DNA from: a virus
Virus record (IMG/VR): IMGVR_UViG_3300028025_000091
Span: 109,790-173,789 of that record
Reading direction: 5' to 3' (one strand)
Length of the DNA: 64,000 nucleotides
Part shown: positions 15,201 to 22,762 of the stretch, piece by piece
Numbering within the stretch: the stretch's first letter is position 1
Layout of the letters: each line of letters begins with the position of its first letter
Notes under the pieces: generated by a model
What the model was told of the DNA's origin: nothing
What the model saw: only the letters and a program-made list of their open reading frames with translations
Databases searched by the model: none
Translations under genes and position numbers: made by a program

Positions 15201-16419
15201 TGATGTAACCACAATCCCTCCAACATCATCATATATTTCCTGGTGCCCTTCAGGATCAACTGCTATTAGTGGAAGTCCATGTAATGGATGTTTAAAATCT
15301 GGAAGTATAAATAGTACAATAGCATGTGGTAATTGTTTAGAATGTACTCATGGTTTATTATATAACGGATATGTAGTAGATAAAGGTAGTGCTCCTCTAC
15401 AAGGACGTGGTCCTGGTGGAATTGTCAATACTGGATCAGCTAATGCTACCACTTGGGTTATACCAACCGAATCAGATTGGAATAACTTAGTAACTTTCTT
15501 AAACAATAATACAGCACCTGTTGATGTAACTATAACAGGTAGTTTAGGAACAATTGCTGGTGGTAAATTAAAAGATTACACTAGAGATTTAGAAGCTACT
15601 TGTTGGGAAAATCCAAATATTGGAGCCCAAACAAATACAGGTTCAAGTGGATGGACAGGAACAGCAGGTGGAAGACGTAAAGACGACGGTACATTTGAAG
15701 GTCTTGGATTTGAAGGATTATGGTGGAGTGCTAACTCGTTATCAACCCCACCAATTCAAAATGGAGCATTAATGGCCGCTCGCCGTTTAGAACACTATTC
15801 AGCTGATGTTTATAGAGATATTTTCCCTAAAAGCTATGGTTGTTCAATCCGTTTAGTTAGACCTGCTACAACCGGTGAAACAAATGGAATGTTTATCCCG
15901 GATGCATATGTTGGTAAAAACGGAACCATGTATGATGGTATTGTAATTAATGATCAAGTTTGGATTGATAAAAACTTATCTGAAACATTATATAATAATG
16001 GTACTGCGATTACAATTACTACCCCAAATGGTCTTTGGAGTTCAACCCCAGCAGTAGCAACAGCAACATCATGTTATTACGATAATAATGCTACTAATGC
16101 TAACATTTTAAATGGAAATATAAACCCTGTAACTCAAGAATGTTATATCTTCCCAACATATTACATATATGAAAAATGTGATGGGTCTGAATTTTTAGTA
16201 CAACCTGTTTCAGGTAGCACTACTACTGTAGGAAAAGTATTAAAAGATTCAAATTCAGATTGCTGGTCATTCTTTGAATCATCTGAAGGAATCCCAACAT
16301 ACCCTCACACATATTCCACAACTAATTATTTCTCAGGAAGTAATGTGATATACAATAATTGTAATGAATGTGAAGCGATTCATACCATTTACATGAAATT
16401 TGGAACTAAAAACTGTTAA
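12283..16419 (+). CDS. Giant modular adhesin-like virion protein (Cys repeats, EGF-like, FISUMP domain)
   Basis: 1378 aa. About residues 285-405 hold three 40-aa cysteine repeats (Y.C..(N/D)G.CV...SG..G.(F/Y).T.A.CE..C). A jelly-roll-like carbohydrate-binding stretch at about 420-560 ends at a Pro7 run, followed by an EGF-like YDCLCPEGYVSDGSGSC. Residues about 1020-1190 match the Fibrobacter major paralogous (FISUMP) domain: GGIVNTGSANATTWVIPTESDWNNLV, AGGKLKDY, GFEGLWWSAN and YGCSIRLVRP. The mosaic implies a receptor-binding or surface-decorating virion protein. No signal peptide, as expected for a phage structural protein. Its Cys content suggests extracellular stability. Confidence 0.78.
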   Translation: MTTYSFIQYDVLNNLMSFKGTPTPGLKTLIKNNNSNISSIRDILQNDQYAGDTVVPTAASSAIISFLGATPEINLANSKTIILTIEIIDDTSIGNTVIVSKNLDGTKTVVTKGGLSLAIENIKPSKKWDTMGKCDNCLKFAFSSSNAYNFTGNLGGAWNGTFKNGQKVYEFYIPNYSSPVGFGSTELYRIYWKPNITYSGINYNGTPFTITNKHKWIATPASTMDVLNDNTFFHVLDNFDAPCPYALAPSWYNFFGKEGFFLLNSVPQTTQTKPCPNFIPTPGTVNWGYNCGTNGCVSSPSGSIGEFATLAACQVSCSLPTPPASSSNGYNCIDGDCVESQISGTFQYTTLAQCEASCSAPSPVTSSWYACTQNGCVQVPSGSAGAFVTQAECESICNIPVGGTPTTCSCDPDLSPVINPSFFLGSTGWTFSPSAFTPGIGSWDFSQGYAQAETGVTMSAQNTSSVSLTQANLFTLSCSYDVCFQAWTGNPTNNALITIDTGNYTTNLPQGTSPLTTVPTAYSFTINNIETNDLTLFFGLDITGSSARINVDNVCVTLIGCPPPPPPPSEGTGSVIPPEDCYITGSIYSYVSASYDCLCPEGYVSDGSGSCINNTPTIVLANSGLYTPSSISQSNIGWPQGNGNIIPGFSINQPSTLYAIDPTNVAGYIPAMVGMAQPILFYSWSFNGAGYSSTNNTSSFSGSSLVYNTQYTFDILKNNFWYQPDLGQNWTARWVAQLARQTTIGTPSNGFPSNDRWTGMGTTISASSAKTYYIGIIGQGAMKIKLDGNTILCTSPSVTNTPLYNQATYPAYAQNGYARYPNYPYGLYNWGVLPSPLFGFNNTLTSSISSSYFDFYFQNAGPEYAFVDPPNTFAGNGKFLSAYNLYLYPVTMSAGCHQINIEANPDNFKYCISYQGFLGGIILDNTAEQLVSASNYNDLNIVWDSTYLDPITSSFLGYSNNNAITESYYLYTYDVTTIPPTSSYISWCPSGSTAISGSPCNGCLKSGSINSTIACGNCLECTHGLLYNGYVVDKGSAPLQGRGPGGIVNTGSANATTWVIPTESDWNNLVTFLNNNTAPVDVTITGSLGTIAGGKLKDYTRDLEATCWENPNIGAQTNTGSSGWTGTAGGRRKDDGTFEGLGFEGLWWSANSLSTPPIQNGALMAARRLEHYSADVYRDIFPKSYGCSIRLVRPATTGETNGMFIPDAYVGKNGTMYDGIVINDQVWIDKNLSETLYNNGTAITITTPNGLWSSTPAVATATSCYYDNNATNANILNGNINPVTQECYIFPTYYIYEKCDGSEFLVQPVSGSTTTVGKVLKDSNSDCWSFFESSEGIPTYPHTYSTTNYFSGSNVIYNNCNECEAIHTIYMKFGTKNC

Positions 16420-16437
16420 TATATAAAAAAATAAAAA

Positions 16438-18000
16438 ATGGCATTCAATTATAATACTAATATCAAAAACATTTTATTATCAATGTCCCTTAGCCCGTAT
16501 TTACCTACGGGCTCAAGTGTAGGATATGGTTTTAAAATGGCCTATAGTGGATCTAGAACAGGATCCCTTTCAGGGTCTATAACAATATATGATACTGGTT
16601 TAGTATCTACAGGAACCGCTTCATTACAAGTTTTTGTTCCCACATCTTCCTATTTAGATACAGGACTTATTTCCCAATCAATAGCTGCACTAGTAACTCA
16701 GTATACTAATTTCCCTACAGGTACTGCAGATGAAACTATTTCTACTCAAATTATTTATTCTCCTGGAGAAATTACACCTTTAGCTTGTAGCTCAACGTGT
16801 TATCAAGGAGAAACTTATCCATGGGTATGGGATACTCCAACATTAAACCCCCCAGAAATATATACTAGCTTAGTAAATAGACAAACTGTACGACCACTAA
16901 AAGGTGGTGTTTCAATTACATCAACTTCCCATTCAACACCATTTACAAATGGTACTGTTGGAACAATGGGTCTTATATGTCAAGATTCGGCATCTGGTGC
17001 TATAGTTGGTTTAACAAATAATCACGTAGTAATTAGAGATGCTTTTTATACTAGTCAAAGAACCTATACAAACCCACAAAACGAATATAACTTAAACGAT
17101 TCAAGTACTACAGTTCAAGGGGATTATGTATATCAAACAGGTGACTCCCAACCAGTAAATCCTGGAGGAGCAAATGAAATAGGTAGAGTATTAAGATATG
17201 TCCCTATTTACACCTCAGCTTCAATTGCAGCTAATCCTTCTTTAGTAAATAACGTAGATGCTGCTATATTTTCTTTATATTGTACTTCTAGTACAGGACA
17301 AACAATTATAAATTTTTCTCAAGTAGGAGGTGAACAAGTAGGATTAACTTATGGATCTACAATTCCATTTGCATCAACTGTTGAAATTGACCAATTGATG
17401 AACTCAAACTATGAACTTTTCAGTTCAGGTAGAACTACAGGACCTAAAGGTTCTCCTAGCACATTATGTCCTTTAAGAATACTTGGTTATAAATCATTCC
17501 CTATAAAATATCCACTTCAAGGAGTTCAAACATTATCTTATTTTACAGATGTAATTGCGTTTGTTAAACCTAACAATAGTGCTTCTTATAACCCTGGTAC
17601 AAGTAATTCAATTGTTGATATTTGCCCTTGGCCAGTATGGGGTGGAGATTCAGGATCTACATTAATAGCTAATATTGGTGGTGTTTGGAAAGTTGTTGGT
17701 TTAGTATTTGCAGGAGATGGTCTTGCTTATAATCCTCAAACTGGTTCTCCAAGTGCTCTTTTACCAAATGGGACATTAGTACCATATCAAATAGCATCTT
17801 CAGTAGGATACGCTTGCCGTATAGATCAAGTAGCAGCTCAATTAGGAATTAAAGCATGGACTGGGAGTGCAGCACCCGTGGTAGATCATAGTACAATCAC
17901 ATACAAAACAATATCAGGAAGTAATAGTACTAAAACTTTAGTTTGTAGTGGTTCAACTTATTGGCAAGTTGGTCTTACAGAAAAACATAACATTTGTTAA
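16438..18000 (+). CDS. Virion-associated protein with trypsin-like serine protease domain
   Basis: 520 aa. Residues about 150-450 form a chymotrypsin-fold protease: GLTNNHVV gives His196, NNVDAAIFS gives Asp274, and WGGDSGSTL gives Ser405, followed by the GVWKVVGLVFAG strand typical after the catalytic Ser. All three residues are in order with usual spacing. The N-terminal 110 residues are Ser/Thr/Gly-rich like the neighbouring virion proteins. Likely roles are self-cleavage or processing of the large adhesins beside it, or attack on host surface protein. Lies 18 nt after the giant adhesin gene. Confidence 0.8.
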   Translation: MAFNYNTNIKNILLSMSLSPYLPTGSSVGYGFKMAYSGSRTGSLSGSITIYDTGLVSTGTASLQVFVPTSSYLDTGLISQSIAALVTQYTNFPTGTADETISTQIIYSPGEITPLACSSTCYQGETYPWVWDTPTLNPPEIYTSLVNRQTVRPLKGGVSITSTSHSTPFTNGTVGTMGLICQDSASGAIVGLTNNHVVIRDAFYTSQRTYTNPQNEYNLNDSSTTVQGDYVYQTGDSQPVNPGGANEIGRVLRYVPIYTSASIAANPSLVNNVDAAIFSLYCTSSTGQTIINFSQVGGEQVGLTYGSTIPFASTVEIDQLMNSNYELFSSGRTTGPKGSPSTLCPLRILGYKSFPIKYPLQGVQTLSYFTDVIAFVKPNNSASYNPGTSNSIVDICPWPVWGGDSGSTLIANIGGVWKVVGLVFAGDGLAYNPQTGSPSALLPNGTLVPYQIASSVGYACRIDQVAAQLGIKAWTGSAAPVVDHSTITYKTISGSNSTKTLVCSGSTYWQVGLTEKHNIC

Positions 18001-18038
18001 TGTAAAAATAAAAATAATATTTATAATAAAACTCAAAC

Positions 18039-20507
18039 ATGGATTACGCAATTTGCTTAGATCAATTCTCAACTAACTTTGATGTTAATAATTTATCATC
18101 TAACGGTTTTAGTATTTACACAAACCTTGATAATTATACAACCCCAATAGCGCAAAATATCCCCTACCAGGATTTATTTGCACCTCCAATTGGAAACTGT
18201 CCTTTAGTAGTAACTCTACCTCAAGGGGCAACTCAATTAGTAGTAATTGATGCTTGTACAACTTTACCTACAAACATTGCTTCCATTTTTACCAACGGAT
18301 CAAGTACCGCTAACAACTTGATCACTCAATGTTGTTATGCTATAATCAATGTTCCTACTCAATCTATTTCATGGTGTGATACGGCAGATTTAAGTTTTGA
18401 TGTATTTAGTGCAAGTTTTGTAGGGCAAATTATAGCAGGAAACTTAAACAGCTCAATTGGATCTGTAACAGATTATACAATCGGTTGGTACAAAGATGGA
18501 GATTATTCATCCCCCGAATTTGTTTCGGGATACGGCAATGCATTTGTTCCTTACCAACTAACTCATCCATTAGCAGCAAATACAGCACCATATGTTACAG
18601 CAGGTGATTGGGAAGGTATTATTCACGATATAGCAATCAATGGAATTACTTATAGCAGTGTAAGTGGTTCTGCTAATGGAACTCCAATCCCTTTTATAAG
18701 CTGCTTTGGTACAATTGTAGTAGCTCCTCTTACTTGTAATAATGGAACATTTCCATTACCATATACCCACCAAAAATCATTTACCGCCGCAGGAAATGGA
18801 GCCCCACCACCAATAATTGGTGCTACTTATGTACTTTCTGATACTACAAATTATTTTGCATATAGATTTGATGGATATAATGTTTGGGATGAACTCGAAA
18901 TTAAATTTATTTCAGGTGATCCAAATAATACTGGAAATCCTTCTTTATATTCTCAACCTATTTACTTAGAAAAAGTCCAAATTGGTTTAGATGTTACAAA
19001 CCCTAATACTATTTCCCTTCCCCAAATTACTAATAATAATTATCCAAAAAAAATAAAATATAGTTACTATAAAAGAATATTTACCCTTACTAATATTTCT
19101 AGAAGTGCTAATCCTTCTCTTCCTGATTCTTTAGAAATAAAAATATCACCAAACTCAACAAATAATCAAACCAATTGGAAACTTCAGATGCAATGTCTAG
19201 ATACTTTTGATTGTGATGAATGTTTAGATCAAGCACCACCCCCAATTTCTTATGTTGAATTGAATAAAGATTGTTGTAATACTATAATTCCTACAATAAA
19301 GATAAGTTCTTCTTGTGATTCTGGGTTTGATATATGGGATTCAAAACTCCTCACTTACGCCCCATCAACAGTTAGTCAGGGATACACAATGGGGGGTAGT
19401 TATTTAGCATCTACTTTTACCCCTACCCCCATAGAAATACCCCTTTCCTTCTACCCTCTTCAAGTCATCGCATCCACTTCATGTTACTCAACTGGAATAA
19501 ATCCTTCAAATCCATGTAGTCCTGCTACTCCTAACTCAATAATAAGTTACCATAAATCAGTAACAACTGTTAATGGACAGCTTCAAGGGATAATTTCCAT
19601 GTCTTTTAATAATCAGACGGATTATCAATTTTATAAAGATAAATTAATTGATGCAAAAAATTCATTAAATAATGGATTAAGTGTTGCTAATTTTAATTTT
19701 AATCCAACCCAACCTCAATATTACAGCATGTTTAGGATATGGCTTCCAAAAACCACCGCTCCCTGTGGAGATGGGGTTATATATGAAGATTATTGGTTTC
19801 ATCCTTCTACTAATATAACATATGTTGAGAATCCATCAAATAATTATTGGTCTATTACAATACCAATGCCTACAATAATAAATGGACTTCCTCCAAGTAT
19901 TTGTTCTTCTTGTGATGATTACTCTTCTGGTAATACAACTATTATAAATGCTAGTTCTTTAGGAAGCCCTGATTTAGATGTAACTAATAATTATGGAAGT
20001 AAACTCCAAACCCCAGTTGGATACCTACTTGTTAACTCTTACCCAGGAGGATATCAACCAAATGATATGATGTGGGATGTTGTAAATTCTAGACAAATGC
20101 CCTATTATTCATGGAATACTCTTCCATTTATTTCATCTGTTTCATCTCCAACAGGATGGGTTAATTTACCTACATTAAATGCCAATCCATGTCCCTCTTT
20201 AGTATCTTCAAATATGCCATATTCTACTAATGGATATCCCACTCTTACCCATGTAGGATTTTCAAATTATGGATATGATATACATTATTTTCTTAAATTC
20301 CCTAATTTAACGGCTAGTGTAGATTGGTTCCAAATATATACAGGCGTTACCTCTTCTAATGGCGGGCATGTTGGTCCTCTGTATACACCATCCCCCCAAT
20401 ATATGATTTATGAATATAGTGCTTCAATAGGTACAGTTTATTCATCTTCATATTTTATAAATGGTGCCCCAACATTAAATATTGAAACAACTTTTCCAAA
20501 TTGTTAA
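18039..20507 (+). CDS. Large virion/adhesin-like protein, 822 aa
   Basis: Ser/Thr/Asn/Tyr-rich, low in charge, with scattered cysteine pairs (CDECLDQ, CCNTI, CSSCDDYSSG) and predicted beta structure throughout, matching the composition of the previous three proteins. No catalytic motif or repeat domain that I can name. It ends 21 nt before the strongest terminator of the region and so is the last gene of the structural block. Confidence 0.7.
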   Translation: MDYAICLDQFSTNFDVNNLSSNGFSIYTNLDNYTTPIAQNIPYQDLFAPPIGNCPLVVTLPQGATQLVVIDACTTLPTNIASIFTNGSSTANNLITQCCYAIINVPTQSISWCDTADLSFDVFSASFVGQIIAGNLNSSIGSVTDYTIGWYKDGDYSSPEFVSGYGNAFVPYQLTHPLAANTAPYVTAGDWEGIIHDIAINGITYSSVSGSANGTPIPFISCFGTIVVAPLTCNNGTFPLPYTHQKSFTAAGNGAPPPIIGATYVLSDTTNYFAYRFDGYNVWDELEIKFISGDPNNTGNPSLYSQPIYLEKVQIGLDVTNPNTISLPQITNNNYPKKIKYSYYKRIFTLTNISRSANPSLPDSLEIKISPNSTNNQTNWKLQMQCLDTFDCDECLDQAPPPISYVELNKDCCNTIIPTIKISSSCDSGFDIWDSKLLTYAPSTVSQGYTMGGSYLASTFTPTPIEIPLSFYPLQVIASTSCYSTGINPSNPCSPATPNSIISYHKSVTTVNGQLQGIISMSFNNQTDYQFYKDKLIDAKNSLNNGLSVANFNFNPTQPQYYSMFRIWLPKTTAPCGDGVIYEDYWFHPSTNITYVENPSNNYWSITIPMPTIINGLPPSICSSCDDYSSGNTTIINASSLGSPDLDVTNNYGSKLQTPVGYLLVNSYPGGYQPNDMMWDVVNSRQMPYYSWNTLPFISSVSSPTGWVNLPTLNANPCPSLVSSNMPYSTNGYPTLTHVGFSNYGYDIHYFLKFPNLTASVDWFQIYTGVTSSNGGHVGPLYTPSPQYMIYEYSASIGTVYSSSYFINGAPTLNIETTFPNC

Positions 20508-20526
20508 ATATAAAATAATAAAAAAA

Positions 20527-20556
20527 TTAGGCCCCTCAAAGGGGCCTTTTTATATT
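20527..20556 (+). promoter_or_regulatory. Class I promoter (TTAG-N20-TATATT)
   Basis: TTAG 20527-20530 and TATATT 20551-20556 with a 20-nt spacer that is itself the terminator hairpin. Drives hpt; leader 'aaaaataagttat'. Confidence 0.65.
20529..20552 (+). terminator. Intrinsic terminator of the structural block
   Basis: Perfect 7-bp stem AGGCCCC/GGGGCCT, 5-nt loop, then a T-run. The whole hairpin sits in the spacer of the next class I promoter. Confidence 0.85.
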
Positions 20557-20575
20557 TCCCGTAAAAATAAGTTAT

Positions 20576-21070
20576 ATGATTCTTTTCACCTCCAAACAAA
20601 TCCAAGACAAAGTAACAGAAATAGCCCATGCTATTGACTTCAAACATACAGTAGACGATGATGTAGTAATGATTTGTCTATTAAATGGTGGATTTATGTT
20701 CTTTAGTGATTTAGTAAAAAACATGTCAACGGATATTGAATGTGACTTTATGAGAGTAAAATCATATAATGGTCAAGAACAAGGTTTAATCCATATTACA
20801 AAAGACATTGAGACAAATATTGAAGGAAAAACAGTATATGTAGTAGATGACTTTTATGATACTGGAAATACTTTAGATATTGTTGTAGAACATTTATCTA
20901 CCCACAACCCAAAATCAATTGAAATGATTACTCTATTGACTAGAGATATTTCCCCACTCCCAGAATATCCTTTACACTATGGTTTTATGATCCAAGATCA
21001 ATGGGTAGTAGGTTATGGGATGGATAACAATAAAAAAGAGCGCAATTTAGATTACATTTATGTACTTTAA
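20576..21070 (+). CDS. hpt: Hypoxanthine phosphoribosyltransferase-like protein
   Basis: 164 aa. VYVVDDFYDTGNTL (about residues 91-104) is the PRPP-binding loop of type I phosphoribosyltransferases; WVVGYGMDNNKKERNLDYIYVL is the C-terminal signature of Hpt, with Val-Gly-Tyr-Gly-Met-Asp. It would form IMP or GMP from the free base and PRPP for nucleotide salvage. It has its own promoter and precedes folE, so purine salvage and GTP use for deazaguanine synthesis are neighbours. Confidence 0.9.
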   Translation: MILFTSKQIQDKVTEIAHAIDFKHTVDDDVVMICLLNGGFMFFSDLVKNMSTDIECDFMRVKSYNGQEQGLIHITKDIETNIEGKTVYVVDDFYDTGNTLDIVVEHLSTHNPKSIEMITLLTRDISPLPEYPLHYGFMIQDQWVVGYGMDNNKKERNLDYIYVL

Positions 21071-21100
21071 TTTGGATACCCAAAATATCCTTCATACATT
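21071..21100 (+). promoter_or_regulatory. Class I promoter (TTTGGATACC..TACATT)
   Basis: TTTG 21071-21074, then GATACC, and TACATT 21095-21100; 20-nt spacer. Drives folE. Shares the extended TTTGGATACC with 60352 and the GGATACC with 25489. Confidence 0.7.
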
Positions 21101-21120
21101 CATACAAAATAATAAGTTAT

Positions 21121-21819
21121 ATGTCAGAAAACAAACGTAAAAAACAGCACACAGATCTAGAATGTGTACAAATTGGTTTTGCAAATGGGGTTGCACCCGG
21201 TTTCCCACTTACAGAACCAGAAAAATGGAAAATGGTAGATGAAGCAGAAGAAGCTTATGGTAAGTTCTTAACTGCATTAGGTGTAGATTGGGAAAACGAC
21301 CCAAACTCATCTGATACACCTCGCCGTGTAGCCAAAGCCTATGTATTTGATTTATTTGCAGGTAGATATAATGCAATGTCAGATATTACTTCATTTCCAT
21401 CAGACGGTTACGATGGTATTGTAATCGAAAGAAACATTCCAGTTACTTCAATGTGTTCACACCACCACCAAACAATTGGAGGAGTAGTTCATATTGGTTA
21501 TGTAGTTGGAAACGAAGGACGAGTAATTGGTCTATCCAAATTGAACCGTATTGTAGAATTATTCGGTCGTAGAGGTGCTATCCAAGAACAATTAACTTCA
21601 GCAATCCACAATGCAGTAAATAAAATTTGTGAGAAAAACAGAGGTGTAATTGTAACTGTAGTAGCAACCCACAACTGTGTATCTTGTAGAGGTGTTAAAC
21701 ACCAAGGTGCTTCAATGGTAACTACAAAAGCATCAGGTGTATTCTTGGAAAACGATAACCAAGCACGTAAAGAATTCTTCGATTCAATCAAAATTAATAA
21801 CGGAGGACACCAGATATGA
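21121..21819 (+). CDS. folE: GTP cyclohydrolase I
   Basis: 232 aa. Converts GTP to dihydroneopterin triphosphate, the entry to 7-deazaguanine (and folate) synthesis. SMCSHHHQTIGGVVHIGYV has the zinc Cys and His residues and NCVSCRGVKHQGASMVT the second zinc Cys with catalytic surroundings; LSKLNRIVELFGRR and the QEQLT helix are also typical. With queD, queE, queC and the dpdA-like gene it completes a GTP-to-DNA-base route. Overlaps the next gene by 4 nt. Confidence 0.95.
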   Translation: MSENKRKKQHTDLECVQIGFANGVAPGFPLTEPEKWKMVDEAEEAYGKFLTALGVDWENDPNSSDTPRRVAKAYVFDLFAGRYNAMSDITSFPSDGYDGIVIERNIPVTSMCSHHHQTIGGVVHIGYVVGNEGRVIGLSKLNRIVELFGRRGAIQEQLTSAIHNAVNKICEKNRGVIVTVVATHNCVSCRGVKHQGASMVTTKASGVFLENDNQARKEFFDSIKINNGGHQI

Positions 21820-22436
21820 CCAAATTAGAAACAACCCAATCTAAATTAATAGAATTGCTACTTGATCAAGTCATTAGTCTTTCTATGATGTCCAAAATCG
21901 AACTTGGAAATGATGTGCTAGAAGAGCTTAACACGCTAAACAGAGAAATTTCCCAAATAAGAGAAAGCTATGTTCCATTTGTGTCAGAAGTTGAGGAATT
22001 TAATGCAGTTATGGGAAAACCCAATAATTATAACCCGGTCATTCCCGAGGAGAAGGAGTGGATGTTTGTGTATAATTTCATTTTGGAAGAACTCGAGGAA
22101 TATAAACATGCGTGTGAAACAGGCAATATTGTTGAAGTGCTTGATGCTCTATGTGACATTACCTACGTCTCGCTTGGTAACGGCGCTATGTTACATGGTC
22201 TTAAGGATAAAGTATGGCCTGCGTATCAAGAAGTACAAGCATCGAATCTTAGTAAAGCTTGTATTAGTGAAGAAGAGGCACAAGAAACCGTTAGAGTACG
22301 TTCCACAGAGCAAGAGGAACCATGTCACTATGAACAGGTTGGTAAATATTATATCGTCTATAGAACACGCGATCGCAAAGTCATGAAGAACATTAATTAC
22401 TTCAGACCTGATCTTACCCAATTTTTAAACAAATAG
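21816..22436 (+). CDS. MazG-like all-alpha NTP pyrophosphohydrolase
   Basis: 206 aa. ILEELEEYKHACETGNIVEVLDALCDITYVSLGNGAMLHGL (residues about 88-130) has the ExxE...ExxD metal-binding pattern of all-alpha NTP pyrophosphatases (MazG, PRA-PH-like). The C-terminal 60 residues are extra and unassigned. Such enzymes remove non-canonical nucleotides or lower ppGpp-type signals. Position next to folE and polymerase fits nucleotide-pool control. Confidence 0.78.
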   Translation: MTKLETTQSKLIELLLDQVISLSMMSKIELGNDVLEELNTLNREISQIRESYVPFVSEVEEFNAVMGKPNNYNPVIPEEKEWMFVYNFILEELEEYKHACETGNIVEVLDALCDITYVSLGNGAMLHGLKDKVWPAYQEVQASNLSKACISEEEAQETVRVRSTEQEEPCHYEQVGKYYIVYRTRDRKVMKNINYFRPDLTQFLNK

Positions 22437-22438
22437 TT

Positions 22439-22747
22439 ATGAGAGAACCATTAGAAATTATTACTGAAATTAGAGGTTTTATATCGAGTCAAAACCCTAT
22501 GAGATTTCCACATCAAGAAACAATTTTAATAAATCTACTTAATGAGTTGGAAGTAACATTATCTCCTATTGAAGAAGTAGGAGTTGAAGAACCAATTGTA
22601 GAGGTTGTTGAAGAACCAACAGAAGAATTTAATGAAGATATTAGTGAATCTCTTTCAAACATTTTATCTCTTTTAGAAAATGGAGCCACTGAAGAACCAA
22701 TTGTAGAGGTGGTTGCACCTAAAAAAACAACAACTAGAAAAAAATAA
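22439..22747 (+). CDS. Glu-rich hypothetical protein, 102 aa
   Basis: ATG behind 'aaatagtt'. Two copies of EEPIVEVV (about residues 50 and 85) flank a helical segment, and the end is basic (KKTTTRKK). The acidic linker with basic tail suggests a flexible protein tethering other replication proteins, which is speculative. Directly upstream of the polymerase gene. Confidence 0.65.
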   Translation: MREPLEIITEIRGFISSQNPMRFPHQETILINLLNELEVTLSPIEEVGVEEPIVEVVEEPTEEFNEDISESLSNILSLLENGATEEPIVEVVAPKKTTTRKK

Positions 22748-22762
22748 TTTAAAATAAAAGTT

